Numbered from the stretch's first letter, positions 9,447-22,970 are shown. The stretch is DNA of 64,000 bases from Kitasatospora fiedleri (GCF_948472415.1 NZ_OX419519.1:248001-312000); one strand, 5' to 3'. A program made the numbers and translations. The notes: generated from the letters alone by a model not told the origin.

Positions 9447-10541
9447 TTGCCGATCCCGTCCGCCACCCGTGCCCCGTCCGTCACCCGCAGCCCGTTCGGC
9501 GCCCTGCCCGACGGGACCCCCGTCGACCGCTGGACCCTCGACGCCGGGACCGGCGTCCGCGCCGAGGTGCTCGACCTGGGCGGCATCCTGCCCGGCTGGA
9601 GGTCCCCGACCCGGAGGGCCGGAGCGCCTCGGTGGTGCTCGGCCGCGCCGACCCGGCCGGGTACGCCGCCGACAGCGCCTACCTGGCGCGCTGATCGGCC
9701 GCTACGCCAACCGGATCGCGCACGGCGGCTTCCGGCTCGACGGCCGGGCGCACCGGGTGCCCGCCACCGACCGCGGCCACGCCCTGCACGGCGGGCCGGG
9801 CGGCTTCCACCGCCTCCGCTGGCAGGCCGCCGCCCGGCCAGGCCCGGACGCCGCCGCGCTCCGCCTCGACCTGCACAGCCCGGACGGCGACATGGGCTTC
9901 CCCGGCCGGCTGCACGTCACCGCCGTCTACACCCTGGAGCGCTCGGGCACCCTGCGCCTGGAGTGGACCGCCCGCGCCGACCGCCCCACCCCCGTCAACC
10001 TCACCCACCACGCCTACTTCCGGCTCTCCGGCCGGGACGGCGGCAGCGTGCTCGACCACCGGCTCGCCGTCGACGCCGACGCCTACCTGCCGGTCGACCC
10101 GACCGCCGTGCCGCTGCCCGGGCCGCCCGCCCCGACCGCCGGCACGCCCTTCGACCTGCGCGAGCCGCACCCGATCGGGGCCCGGCTCGCCCTCCCGCAC
10201 CCGCAGCTGGACGCCGCCGGCGGCTACGACCACTGCTGGGTGCTCGACCCGGCCGCCCGCCGGCGCGCTGCGCCGGGCCGCCCGGCTGGAGGACCCGGCC
10301 GGCGGGCGCCGGATGGAGGTCTGGACGACCGAGCCCGGGCTGCAGGTCTACACCGGCAACGGCCTGGACGGCGACCCGCACCCGCGGCACGCCGGGGTCT
10401 GCCTGGAGACCCAGCACTTCCCCGACTCCCCCAACCGCGCCCGACTACCCGGACACCGTGCTGCGCCCCGGCGCGGTGCGGCGCAGCACCACCGAGTTCC
10501 GCTTCCCGCACCTGGCCGCCCCGCCGGGAGGCCCGGCGTGA
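9447..10541 (+). CDS. galM: Aldose 1-epimerase
   Basis: About 365-aa mutarotase that interconverts sugar anomers after import. Visible: the catalytic His regions HALHGGPGGFHRLRW and VNLTHHAYFRLSG, LIGRYANRIAHGGF near the N-terminus, and the catalytic Glu in VCLETQHFPDSPN, then YPDTVLRPG. TTG 9447 is the likely start but has only a weak ribosome site. The frame moves at about 9595 and 9687 (one base lost each) and at about 10264 and 10440 (one C/G gained each). Likely cotranscribed with the LacI gene 36 bases upstream. Confidence 0.78.
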   Translation: MPIPSATRAPSVTRSPFGALPDGTPVDRWTLDAGTGVRAEVLDLGGILPGWRSPTRRAGAPRWCSAAPTRPGTPPTAPTWRADRPLRQPDRARRLPARRPGAPGARHRPRPRPARRAGRLPPPPLAGRRPARPGRRRAPPRPAQPGRRHGLPRPAARHRRLHPGALGHPAPGVDRPRRPPHPRQPHPPRLLPALRPGRRQRARPPARRRRRRLPAGRPDRRAAARAARPDRRHALRPARAAPDRGPARPPAPAAGRRRRLRPLLGARPGRPPARCAGPPGWRTRPAGAGWRSGRPSPGCRSTPATAWTATRTRGTPGSAWRPSTSPTPPTAPDYPDTVLRPGAVRRSTTEFRFPHLAAPPGGPA

Positions 10542-10607
10542 GCGGGCGGCGGCGCGGCCCGGCGTCGCGGGCGGCGGCTCGGCGGGGGCCGGTCAGCGGG
10601 CGGTCCG

Positions 10608-11650
10608 TCAGCGGGCCAGGTGCTGCTCTCCCGGACCACACCCGGAAGCCCGGCGTGATCCGCCGGCCCGGGCCGTGTAGCGCTGCTCGATGCGCTCCTC
10701 CAGGCAGCGGACGGCGAGTTCGCGCGATCAGCCGCTTGTCGGGGCGCGACGGTGGTCAGCGAGGGGATCGCGTACGCGGCCTCCTCGACGTCGTCGAAGC
10801 CGACGATCGCGAGGTCCTGCGGCACCCGCAGCCCGGCCTCGTGGGCGGCCCGCAGCGCGCCGAGCGCGAGCAGGTCGTTGAAGCAGAACACCGCGTCGGG
10901 TCGCCGCGGCAGGCGCAGCAGGCGGCGCATCGCCGAGGCGCCGTCGGGGCGGAAGTAGGCCCGGACCGGGGGCCGCAGCTCCTGGTCGGCCGTCAGGCCG
11001 GCGCCGGCCAGCGCCTCCTGGTAGCCGGCCAGGCGCTGTTCGGCGGTGGCCCGGGGCGCGGGGTCCTGCCAGCCGATCGCGGCGATCCGCCGGTAGCCCT
11101 CGTCGATCAGGTGGCGGGTCGCCTCCCGGGCGCCGGCCACGTTGTCGATGTGCACCCGGTCGGCGACCGGGCCGAAGTCGGCCTCGCCGAGCAGGACCAG
11201 CGGGATCTCCCGGGAGCGGGCCAGCAGCGCGGCCCGGTCCAGGCCGAGCGGGCTGAGGATGACGCCGTCGATCATCGGTCCGCCCAGGCCCGAGGCGATC
11301 CGCAGCTCGGCCGCCGGGTCGCCGCCGGTGTCGTCCATCAGCACGGTGATGCCGACCCGGCGGGCGGCCGCGATCACCTCGACGGCGAGTTCGGCGAAGT
11401 ACGGCGAGGGCAGTTCGGGGAAGGCCAGCGCGATCACCCCGCTGCGGCCGGTGCGCAGCCGGCGGGCCGTCAGGTTGGGCTGGTAGCCGAGCCGGTCGAT
11501 GGCCCGCTGCACCCGTTCCCGGGTGGCCTCCGCGACGGGGGTGGTCCCGTTCACCACGTTCGAGACGGTCTTGACGGAGACGCCGGCCAGTTCGGCGACG
11601 TCCTTCAAGCGCGGCGCCGCGGCGCCGGTTCCGTTGTTCGGTACGGACAA
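10608..11650 (-). CDS. LacI family regulator next to the arabinofuranosidase gene
   Basis: About 347 aa. Its helix-turn-helix LKDVAELAGVSVKTVSNVVNG is almost the same as that of the regulator at 8381, so the two may read similar operators. Ligand domain: GVIALAFPELPSPYFAELAV, HIDNVAGAREATRHLI, VFCFNDLLALGALRA, LAIVGFDDVEEAAY. TTG 11650 follows GGGAGGAGG; upstream GTG 11704 is possible. The last 40 residues (TTVAPDKRLIA, CLEERIEQRY, VVVREST) can be followed only by crossing several indels at 10615-10740, so the stop at 10608 is inferred. Confidence 0.75.
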
Positions 11651-11717
11651 GACCGCACCCCCTCCTCCCGCCGACCGTGCGCGAGGGAGCGAGGCCGGCA
11701 CCACCAGGACGCCGCTG

Positions 11718-11732
11718 TTTCAACGTGAGAAT
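11718..11732. promoter_or_regulatory. LacI-type box between lacI and abfB
   Basis: TTTCAACGTGAGAAT, read on the other strand as ATTCTCACGTTGAAA, shares the ACGTTG-GAAA core with the boxes at 3183 and 3387. It is 114 bases before abfB and 68 before the divergent lacI start. Confidence 0.5.
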
Positions 11733-11845
11733 ACAAGGTCGCCGATGAACCGCCAGCCTCCGCGCGCCCGCGGCCGGTCGCCGCCCCCGGGCCCGTTCCG
11801 CGCACCGGTACCGCCCCTTGCACCCCCACCCCGAAGGAGCGCACC

Positions 11846-13704
11846 TTGTCCCGTCGATTCCCGCTGCCCGCCGGGCAGTTGTGGCGCAGCGCGCGAGCGG
11901 CCGCGGCCGCCCTGGCGCTGCTGGTCGCCGCGCTGATCGGCCTGCCCGGCGTCGGCCACGCGGCCGGCTCGCTGCCGTGCGACCTGTACGCGTCCGGCGG
12001 CACGCCCTGCGTCGCCGCGCACAGCACCACCCGTGCCCTGTTCTCCTCCTACAACGGCCCGCTGTACCGGGTGACCCGGGCCTCCGACGGCGCGGCGTCC
12101 GACATCGGCCTGCTCGCGGCCGGCGGCTACGCCGACGCCCAGGCGCAGGACCGGTTCTGCAACGGCAGCAGCTGCCGGATCACCCGGATCTACGACCAGA
12201 CCTCCCGGCACAACGACCTCACCCCGGGCCCGGCCGGCACCTCCGGCATGGGCAACGACCGGGGCGCCGACGCCTCCGAGATCGCCGTCAGCGCCGGCGG
12301 CCACAAGGTCTACGGCGTGTGGATCTCGCCCGGCGTCGGCTACCGCTACACCGGCGTCGCCTCGGGCGTGGCCGTCAACGGGCAGCCCGAGGGCGTCTAC
12401 ATGGTCGCCAGCGGCACCCACGTGGGCGCGGACTGCTGCTTCGACTACGGCAACGCCGAGTCCACGCCCGCCGACACCGGCAACGGCCACATGGACGCCG
12501 TCTCCATCGCCACCACCTGCTACTTCCCGCCGTGCAGCGGCAGCGGGCCGTGGATCGAGGCCGACCTGGAGAACGGCATGTTCCAGGGCGACAACGGCTC
12601 CAACACCGCCAACCTCGGCAACAGCAGCCCGTTCGTCACGGCGGTGCTGAAGAACAACGGCCAGACCGCGTACGCGCTCAAGGGCGGCAACGCGCAGTCC
12701 GGCGCGCTGACCACCTGGTGGAACGGGGCGCTGCCGAGCCGGGCCGGCTACCGGCCGATGAAGCAGGAGGGCGGCATCATCCTGGGCATCGGCGGCGACA
12801 ACTCGAACTGGAACCGCGGCACCTTCTTCGAGGGCGTCATGGTCTCCGGCTACCCGAGCGACGCCACCGAGAACGCCGTCCAGGCCAACGTCGTCTCGGT
12901 CGGCTACAACGGCCGCACCGACCTGCCCAACGGCCCGCAGGGCACCGTCACCGGCCCGGGCGGGCAGTGCGTGGACGTCGCGGCCGACGACACCGGCGCC
13001 AACGGCACCGGCGTGCAGCTGTGGAACTGCCAGACGTACGCCGAGGACCAGCACTGGGTGCACGGCGTCGACGGCTCGCTCGGCACCCTCGGGCGCTGCC
13101 TGGACGCCACCGGCAACGGCACCGCCAACGGCACGCTCCTGCAACTGTGGGACTGCAACGGCGGCGGCGCGCAGAAGTGGCTCCAGCAAGCCGACGGCTC
13201 GCTGCTGAACCCGCAGTCCGGCCGCTGCGTGGACGCGCCCAACGGGAACAGCGCCAACGGCACCCGGCTGCAGCTGTGGGACTGCAACGGCGCCGCGGCG
13301 CAGAAGTTCGCGGTCAACGGGGGCGGTCCGGTCGCCGCCCCGGCGGGCAGTGCGTGGACGTCGCCAACGACGACAACGGCGTCAACGGCACCGCCGTGCA
13401 GCTGTGGAACTGCCAGTCCTACGCGGTCGACCAGCACTGGTTCCACGCCGCGGACACCTCGCTGCGCACCCTGGGCCGCTGCCTGGACGTCAACGGCAAC
13501 GGCACGGCGGCGGGCAGCCAGGTCGAGCTGTGGGACTGCAACGGGGTGGGCGGCCAGAAGTGGGTCCAGCAGGCGGACGGCTCGCTGCTGAACCCGCAGT
13601 CGGGCCGCTGCCTGGACGTCCCGAGCGGCAACACGGCCAACGGCACCCGCCTCCAGCTGTGGGACTGCAACGGGAGCGCGGCGCAGAAGTTCGCGCTGCG
13701 CTGA
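11846..13704 (+). CDS. abfB: Secreted GH54 alpha-L-arabinofuranosidase with two ricin-type lectin domains
   Basis: About 619 aa. A signal peptide (cleavage after GVGHA, near residue 38) precedes a GH54 catalytic domain beginning LPCDLYASGGTPCVAAHSTT, with NGPLYRVTRASDGA, ITRIYDQTSRHNDL, GVWISPGVGYRY, CCFDYGNAE and GNGHMDAV, all as in AbfB. It removes arabinofuranose from arabinan or arabinoxylan outside the cell. Two CBM13-like (ricin B) blocks follow from about residue 370, each with repeated QLWDCNG/QKW motifs; they look like a tandem duplication. One base is lost near 13345, at the junction of the blocks. TTG 11846 has GAAGGAG. The product would feed the upstream importer. Confidence 0.87.
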
Positions 13705-13842
13705 CCGCTGACCGCTGACGGCCGGCCGCCGCACCGGCGGGTTCCGCGGGGGCGCCGCACCCCGTGGGGCCCGCCCGGCCGGCCGCGCCCGCCCGGCCGT
13801 CCGCGCCCGGCCGCGCCCGTTCGGGTCAGGCGGGGCGGGCGC

Positions 13843-14346
13843 TCAGGTGAACTCCTGCTGGCAGCGCTCCAGCCAGTCGAGTTCGGCCTGGAGGTGGAGG
13901 ACCTCGCCCTCGATCAGCAGCCGGGAGACCTCGTGGTCGGGCGACCGGTCGGCGGTGGCGTGCAGGCCGCGGATGGCGGCCAGGCAGTGGGAGCGCTGGA
14001 GGTCGATCAGGGCGCGCGGGTCGGCGAGGCGGGTGCGGGGGGCGAGGACCAGCTTGAGGAAGAACTCCTCGCGGACCTTGCCGCCGTCCGACGGGCGGGC
14101 GAACCAGTCGGCGAGCACCCGGCGGCCGTCCTCGGTGAGCGCGAAGACCCGCTTGGCCGGGCGGCCGTCCTGGGCGACGTCCTGCCCCTCGATCAGGCCG
14201 GCCTTCTCCAGTCGGCCGAGCGTGACGTAGACCTGCCCGTCGTTGGTGCGCGGGTAGGCCGGGCCGAACGTGGACTCCAGGGCACGCCGGAGCTGGTAAC
14301 CGTGCGCCGGGCCGGCGGCAAGCAGCGCGAGGAGCGGAAGCCGCAC
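13843..14346 (-). CDS. PadR family transcriptional regulator
   Basis: 167-aa intact protein with a winged-helix N-terminus: LLALLAAGPAHGYQLRRALE, TNDGQVYVTLGRLEKAGLIEG and PAKRVFALTEDGRRVLADWF. The C-terminal half is a helical dimerisation domain (PadR C-terminal type, ending ELDWLERCQQEF). It is divergent from the GH13 gene with a dyad at 14549-14565 between them. PadR genes often sit beside ABC exporters; none is seen here, so the target is uncertain. Confidence 0.85.
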   Translation of the reverse strand: MRLPLLALLAAGPAHGYQLRRALESTFGPAYPRTNDGQVYVTLGRLEKAGLIEGQDVAQDGRPAKRVFALTEDGRRVLADWFARPSDGGKVREEFFLKLVLAPRTRLADPRALIDLQRSHCLAAIRGLHATADRSPDHEVSRLLIEGEVLHLQAELDWLERCQQEFT

Positions 14347-14650
14347 TCGGATGCCTCCCTTCGAGGTCAGTGGGGGAGTGCGCCGTGCGGCCGAACGTCG
14401 TCGGTCGTACGCCGGGCGGCTCTCCTGGGCTCTGGCCTACCCCGTTGTGCGCCCCCTTATTCGCCCTGATTCGCCCCGACTGGTGGCACTCGCCGTCTCA
14501 AGAGGTGACATCTTCCTCTCCAGGCTCCTGGACATGCTCTTTAACCTCTACCTAACATCTAGGTATCCCCGACGAACTGACGCGTTGTCAGCCGCCGCGG
14601 GCCCGTGCCTGTCAGCGCGACCCCCTCGCGCGCTCCCGTGAAGGTGACGC
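14347..14650. promoter_or_regulatory. Intergenic region with candidate PadR operator at 14549-14565
   Basis: No supportable gene. The stretch 14515-14570 is markedly AT-rich and contains a perfect dyad TACCTA-N5-TAGGTA at 14549-14565, about 85 bases before the GH13 start and 200 from padR. Dyads of this size are typical PadR sites. A + strand reading frame at 14351-14641 has no family features. Confidence 0.5.
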
Positions 14651-18113
<3,463 letters not shown>

Positions 18114-18130
18114 CGCCCCGCTGAGCCCCC

Positions 18131-18160
18131 GGGCCGGGACCGCGACGGCGGTCCGGGCCC
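18131..18160. terminator. Terminator after gdhA
   Basis: 13-base arms (18131-18143 and 18148-18160, one mismatch) around a GACG loop, followed by TTCG. Confidence 0.7.
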
Positions 18161-18242
18161 TTCGCGGTCGAGGCGCTTCGCCGGCCGGGGCGCTTCGCCG
18201 GCCGGGGCGCTTCGCGGTCGGGGCGCTTCGCCGTCCGGGCCC
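18161..18242. repeat. Minisatellite of about five 16-17-base units
   Basis: The unit TTCGCCGGCCGGGGCGC and variants with CGGT are repeated head to tail in the gap between the convergent gdhA and the peptidase gene. No coding or regulatory role is seen. Confidence 0.7.
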
Positions 18243-18251
18243 GGCGGCAGG

Positions 18252-19325
18252 TCAGGTGCGGAACCCGGCATGCACGTGGTCGTGGTGGGTGGCGTCGCTG
18301 AAGAACTGGTTCGCCGTCGCCCCGCCGGACAGCTGCCGCGGGCCGCCCACGTTGTAGGAGCCCGCCGCCGCGGCCGCCCGCATGAAGGAGTCCACCAGTT
18401 CGGCCGGGGTCGCCGGGTCCACCACCGCCCGCCCGTCGATCCGCCAGGTGTCGAACGCCCGCCCCTGCGGGTGGTCGCTCCGGCGGTCGGTGCCGAACAC
18501 CAGCAGCGGGTGGCCCGAACGCACCACGCTCACCTCGAAGTCGTACGTGCCCGCCAGCGCCAGCATCGCGGTGAGCGGCGCGTCGTGCACCTGCCCGCTG
18601 CGCACGTCCGCCACCGCCGCCGGGGCAGCGCGATCCGCGGCTGCGCCAGCACCCTGGTGGCCGGATCGCCCAGCGCCGCCGCCACCGCCCCGGGGTCGGC
18701 CGGGTGCAGCGCGGTGACGCTCCACCGGGGCGAGCCGCTGCTCAGCCGGACGTCGACCGTGCTGCCGGTGGACACCGGCGCGCCGTCCGGCCCGGCCAGC
18801 CACTGCCGGCACACCACCAGCACGCTCGCCGAGTCCGCCAGCAGCCCGCCGTACTGGGCGTACACCACCTCCAGCGCGGCCCGCGGGGCGTCCGCGAGCA
18901 GCGGACCGCCCTGGTCGGCCAGCCCCGGGTCCACCCCGAGCGCCGCCACCCGCTGCCGGGCCGCCGCCACCCCCTGCCCGCCCGGCGGCCACCCGCCGAT
19001 CGCCTCCACCACCTGCGCGGCGCGCAGCTTCACGTCCGGCTGGAGCTCGCCCGGGCCGGCTGCCAGGCGGCGGGCGCGGGGAAGGCGGCGCTCGCACCGG
19101 CGGCCGGGCTGCCGGGGCTGTTCTGGCTGCTCTGGCCGCCCGGGCTGCTCCGGCTGTCGGGGCTGCTCGGGTTGTCCGGGCCGATCTGGCCGCTTTGGCC
19201 GCTTTGGCCGCTCCGGCCGGTGGACGAACAGGCCGTCAGGGCGCCGCCCAGCCCGGCCAGCAGCACGGTGCGGCGGCCGGGCAGGGGCGGCGGAACGGGG
19301 ACGGGTGGGGCGGGTGGGTGCTCAC
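18252..19325 (-). CDS. Lipoprotein with an M15 (D-Ala-D-Ala carboxypeptidase)-like C-terminal domain
   Basis: About 358 aa. The N-terminus VLLAGLGGALTACSS carries a lipobox with Cys, then a Ser/Gly/Gln low-complexity linker (STGRSGQSGQSGQIG and on), a middle domain (VVEAIGGWPPGGQGVAAARQ, TVDVRLSSGSPRW) and a C-terminal domain with SDHPQGRAFDTWRIDGR and THHDHVHAGF. The H-x(6)-D and HxH residues fit the zinc site of M15 peptidases. Frame moves near 19052 and 18632, plus one base before the lipobox; GTG 19325 is the inferred start and GTG 19266 the shorter one. It probably acts at the cell wall; the substrate is unproven. Confidence 0.6.
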
Positions 19326-19389
19326 CCGGCCAGTGTCGGCCGGGGGCGGCGGTTCCGGTCGGCGCGACCCGCCGACCGCGACCGGCCGG

Positions 19390-20417
19390 TCAGCAGGTGA
19401 TGGCACCCTTGCGCAGGGCGTGCTTGCCGGTGTTGCTGTCGTCCGACCAGTAGACGGGCTTGCTGCCGCCCACGCACTCGTCGGCGCCGGCCAGCGTGAA
19501 GCCCTCGTTGTTGAGGTTCGACATGCCGGAGGGGCGCTTGTAGACCGCGGTGGGGGCGAACGCGCCGCTGCCGTCGACCCGGAAGGTGCGCAGCTGGCCG
19601 GAGCAGGTGTCGTCGCAGACCACCCACATCCGGTTGGCCTGCGGCTCCCAGGACAGCTCCATCACGCCGGCCATGCCGCTGCTGACGGTGGCGACCCTGG
19701 TGAAGCCGCCGGCCTCCAGCAGGACGTAGCCGTAGACCGTGCCGGTGCCCTCGACGCCGACGAAGAACACGCCACCGGTGTGCGCCGCGTAGCGGCCCGG
19801 GGCGTAGGCGGCTCCGGTGGAGGCGTCCTTGAAGCCCGCGCCGGTCAGGTAGCCGTCGGGCACCCAGGTGACGCCCTCCAGCCCGGCGTTGGAGCCGGTG
19901 GAGGGCAGGTCGGGGGTGAGGTTCCACTCGCGGGTGGCGGTCAGCGTGCCGCCGGTGCCGGAGACGTCGTAGCGCAGCACGGAGAGCCGGCTGGTGGAGG
20001 AGGAGTCGGCGTTGCGCTCGCTGGAGACGTACACGCCGCCGGCCGAGCCCGCGCCGGTCACGGTGACGCCCTCGTCGTCGGGGGTGCCGGTGCCGCCGGG
20101 GAAGCGCAGCGACTTGCCGGAGCCCCAGCCGTTGGCGGTGTCGGGCTTCCAGCCGCCGGAGCCGTTGGGGACGAGCCGCCACAGCTTGCCGGAGTTCTGC
20201 GCGCCCCACATCACGCCGCCCTCCTGCTGGAGGCCGGACAGGTCGGAGCCGAACACGCCCGAGGCGTCGGCGGTGGTGACACCGGAACTGCCGGGCCAGG
20301 CCACCGCGCTGGGGGCGGCGGAGGCCGGGGCGGCGGTCAGTGCCCGGCGACGAGGGCCGCCAGGGCGAGGGCGGCCGACGGCCGGGCGAGTCGGCGGCGG
20401 CGCTCGGGGTGCGCGAT
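19390..20417 (-). CDS. Secreted protein, phytase/SdiA-regulated-like beta-propeller (tentative)
   Basis: About 342 aa. An export signal (RRRRLARPSAALALAALVAG, then LTAAPASA) is interrupted near 20338 by one lost G. The mature part has repeated blade-like segments: GVMWGAQNSGKLWRLVP, DDEGVTVTGAGSAGGVYVSSE, GLEGVTWVPDGYL, GMAGVMELSWEPQANRMWVV and SNLNNEGFTLAG. The N-(N)EGF/GLEG pattern recalls esterase-like-phytase and SdiA-regulated propellers. The start codon is unclear; an ATC at 20417 stands where an ATG would be expected after GAGGGA. The function cannot be stated. Confidence 0.5.
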
Positions 20418-20611
20418 GGGGTCCCTCGGTTCGGTGGGTGGACACGGCTGCGGGAGCGTCCGCGGAAACAGCGTCGCCCAACCTCCCGACCCCGCCCCAA
20501 CGGGACACCACCGCGATCCGGCCCCCTCATGAACGCCCGACGAACCCCCGCTCCCGCCGTCCCTACACAGAACCCGTCGCACCGTCACCACCCCTCCCGC
20601 CGCGCTGTCCC

Positions 20612-20829
20612 GTGCGACTGCTCTTCGACGGGGTCACCCCGTACCCCGCCTGCTGCTGCTCGGCGCCTTCCTGGTCCGCCCGGACTACGAGGCCGTCCTG
20701 GACCCCCCGGTCTTCCTCGCCCCCGGCGACCGGGTCTCCCACCACCCCACCCACCTCACGGTCACCTCCCCGACCGGTGCCCGCCGCACCCTCCCGATCG
20801 CCGACGGCTACTGGCTCTGCCACCGCTGA
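20612..20829 (+). CDS. Small hypothetical protein
   Basis: About 72 aa once one C is restored near 20645: RLLFDGVTPYP, RLLLLGAFLVRPDYEAVL, DPPVFLAPGDRVSHHPTH, then LPIADGYWLCHR before TGA 20829. The reading has good codon-position GC bias and sensible hydrophobic blocks. I do not recognise a family. It precedes the phosphatase gene by 54 bases in the same direction. GTG 20612 lacks a clear ribosome site. Confidence 0.45.
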
Positions 20830-20883
20830 CCACTCCGGGAACCCCCTCCGCACCCACCGGCGTTGACGAGCCGGAGGTGGCGG

Positions 20884-21390
20884 ATGAAGACCCGTCGGAG
20901 GGGCGGTGTACCGGATCCGGGGACACCGTGGGACGAGATCGCGCCCGGGCTGTGGATGGGCGGCCACCACTGGGTGGACCCGGCCGGGCAGTGGTGGCCG
21001 GTGGTGGTCGGCGCGGAGTTCGACCTGGTGGTCAGCCTGTTCACCGCCCCGGACCACGGCCCGGCCCCGGGAGTGCCGCACCGGCTCGTCCCGGTACCGG
21101 ACGGGCCGCTGGACGCCGGGCAGTTGGCCGCCGTGCAGGCCGCCGCGCGGGAGGTGGCGGCGGCGGTGAGGGGCGGCCGGACGGTGCTGGTGCGGTGCCG
21201 TTCCGGGTACAACCGTTCCGGCCTGGTGGTGGCGCAGGCGCTGGTGGAGCTCGGCCTGGACAGCGCGGAGGCGGTGCGGCGGGTGCGGGCGCGGCGCTCG
21301 TCGTGGGCACTGCACAACGCGCTGTTCGTCGAGTACCTGTCGGTGGGGCTGGACACCGCCCGGCTGCTCGTCTCGCTGGGCCCGTCGTAA
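20884..21390 (+). CDS. Dual-specificity / tyrosine phosphatase-like protein
   Basis: 168-aa intact cytosolic protein starting at ATG 20884 just after GGAGGTGGCGG. Active-site loop VLVRCRSGYNRSGLV fits C-x5-R-S of cysteine phosphatases, although the residue before Cys is Arg instead of the common His. An upstream DLVVSLF segment and PVPDGP match the general-acid Asp region of DSP folds. IAPGLWMGGHHW opens the domain as in many bacterial DSPs. The substrate is unknown. Confidence 0.75.
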   Translation: MKTRRRGGVPDPGTPWDEIAPGLWMGGHHWVDPAGQWWPVVVGAEFDLVVSLFTAPDHGPAPGVPHRLVPVPDGPLDAGQLAAVQAAAREVAAAVRGGRTVLVRCRSGYNRSGLVVAQALVELGLDSAEAVRRVRARRSSWALHNALFVEYLSVGLDTARLLVSLGPS

Positions 21391-21885
21391 GGCCGACGGA
21401 AGGTCAGCGTGGTGGGTGGGCCGTCAGCCTGGTGGGTGGGCCGTCTTCCGGGGCCGGATCGGCTTGGCGGAGCATTGTCCGCGGCTTGGGTTCCTCTTCA
21501 CCTCCCCGCCCGCGCCCTGGGTCGCAGCGGCCCCGCCCCCCCTCGCCCACCCCGGGGCGCCCTCCGGTGGGCCTTCGGACGGTCGGGGGCGGGGGCGGTC
21601 CGGGGGTGATTTCGCTGCTGTCCGCCGAGGTTCGCCCGCTGACCGGAATCTGACGTCCCGCCAGGTCGGTTGTGCGGGGCGGACGCTGACGGTGGCCGAA
21701 TGCCGCCATCGGTCAACTGCGGTCCGATGGACGACTCTTGTCAATTGGTATAGGCCAATCGTAGCCTTCGGACGGCTCGCGGTGTGCAGGGTCCACACCG
21801 CGCCGGCCCGGGGTCGCTCCCCGCGGTCCGCAGGCAGACGTGCCGCTCCTCCCCCACGACCGACCCGACCTTCCCGAGGAGAACC
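21391..21885 (+). promoter_or_regulatory. Long leader of the LPMO gene: tandem repeat and dre box
   Basis: No gene is supportable in this 495-base gap. It holds two head-to-tail 20-base units (21403-21422 and 21423-21442, one mismatch, GTCAGCGTGGTGGGTGGGCC). Its main feature is ATTGGTATAGGCCAAT at 21744-21759, which matches the DasR-responsive dre consensus. The box is 127 bases before the LPMO ATG. DasR represses chitin genes until glucosamine-6-phosphate accumulates. Confidence 0.7.
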
Positions 21886-22804
21886 ATGTCCTGGTCCCGC
21901 CGCCTGCTCGCCGCTTCCGCGGTGGGCGCGGGCGCCCTGGTCGCCACCCGCCGCCGCGGGCAGTGCCGCCGCGCACGGCGCCATGTTCGGCCCGCCCAGC
22001 CGCATCGCGGCCTGCTACGCGGAAGGCCCCGAGACCCGAAGTCCCAGGTCTGCAAGGACCTCGTCGCGGACAGCGGCACCCAGCCGCTGTACGACTGGAA
22101 CGAGGTCAACATCGCCGGCGCCAACGGCCAGAGCCGGCAGATCATCCCGGACGGCCACCTCTGTTCGGCCAACCGCGACAAGTACCGCGCCCTGGACTGG
22201 GCCCGCACCGACTGGCCGGCCACCGCCACGACGGCCGGCGCGAAGACCTTCGACTTCCGGGTCACCGCAGCGCACCAGGGCAGCATGAAGCTGTACATCA
22301 CCAAGGCCGGCTACGACCCGACCAAGCCGCTGAAGTGGTCCGACCTGGACCTGGCCGCGCCGGTCGCGGTCTACGACACGCGCGCACCTCGGACAACGGG
22401 TACTACCACGTCAACGTGAACCTGCCGCAGCGCACCGGCCGCCAGCTGGTCTACATGGTGTGGCAGCGCTCGGACAGCCCGGAGGCGTTCTACGGCTGCT
22501 CGGACCTCGACTTCGGCGCCGCCACCGCCGCAGCCGCGGTCGGCCCGCAGGCCGCGAACGCCCCGCTCGCGCCGACCCAGGCCAGATCGACGCGGGCGCC
22601 GCCCGCTCGACCGTCTCGCACCACGGCCACGGCGGCGACCTCACCGCCGCCGAGGCGGTCGCGGCCGCCTCCGGCCCCGCCGCGGTGGACCGGCCCGGCC
22701 AGGGCGACCTGCTGCTCGGGCTGGCCGGCGCGGCCCTGCTGTCGGCCACCGCCTCGGGCGTGCACCTGGCCCGCCGGATTCGCGGCGGCGCCGTCTCCGC
22801 CTGA
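21886..22804 (+). CDS. Chitin-active lytic polysaccharide monooxygenase (AA10) with C-terminal membrane anchor
   Basis: About 306 aa. The signal peptide MSWSRRLLAASAVGAGALVA ends so that the mature protein begins HGAMFGPPSR; the N-terminal His is half of the copper brace of AA10 enzymes. Further family blocks: RIACYAEGP-type segment, DWNEVNIAG, DGHLCSANRDKYRALDW, VYMVWQRSDSPEAFYGCSD. After a linker with HHGHGG comes a hydrophobic helix (LLLGLAGAALLSATASGV) and a basic tail (HLARRIRG), suggesting membrane anchoring rather than free secretion. Indels near 21949 (gained C), 22031, 22385 and 22583 split the frame. A GAGGAGA site precedes the ATG. Confidence 0.85.
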
Positions 22805-22838
22805 CGGCCCATGGACGCCTGACCTGTGTCAGGCGGGT

Positions 22839-22875
22839 GGCGCGGCCCCTTCCCCCACGTTTCGGGGGCCGCGCC
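22839..22875 (+). terminator. Terminator after the LPMO gene
   Basis: GGCGCGGCCCC (22839-22849) pairs perfectly with GGGGCCGCGCC (22865-22875). Confidence 0.7.
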
Positions 22876-22970
22876 CTCCGTCGTCCGAGGCACGCCCCGA
22901 GAGCCTTAACCGCACCTGATCGAACCGTCAACTCCTCGCAAAACCGCAGGACTTCGCCTTGACGGCCCGG

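Noticed and set aside
14351..14641. 96-codon + strand frame upstream of the GH13 gene
   Set aside because: No ribosome site, atypical composition, and it covers the AT-rich regulatory stretch.
20612..20829. Part of the downstream phosphatase gene
   Set aside because: It ends with its own stop at 20829, and the phosphatase has a good ribosome site and ATG at 20884.
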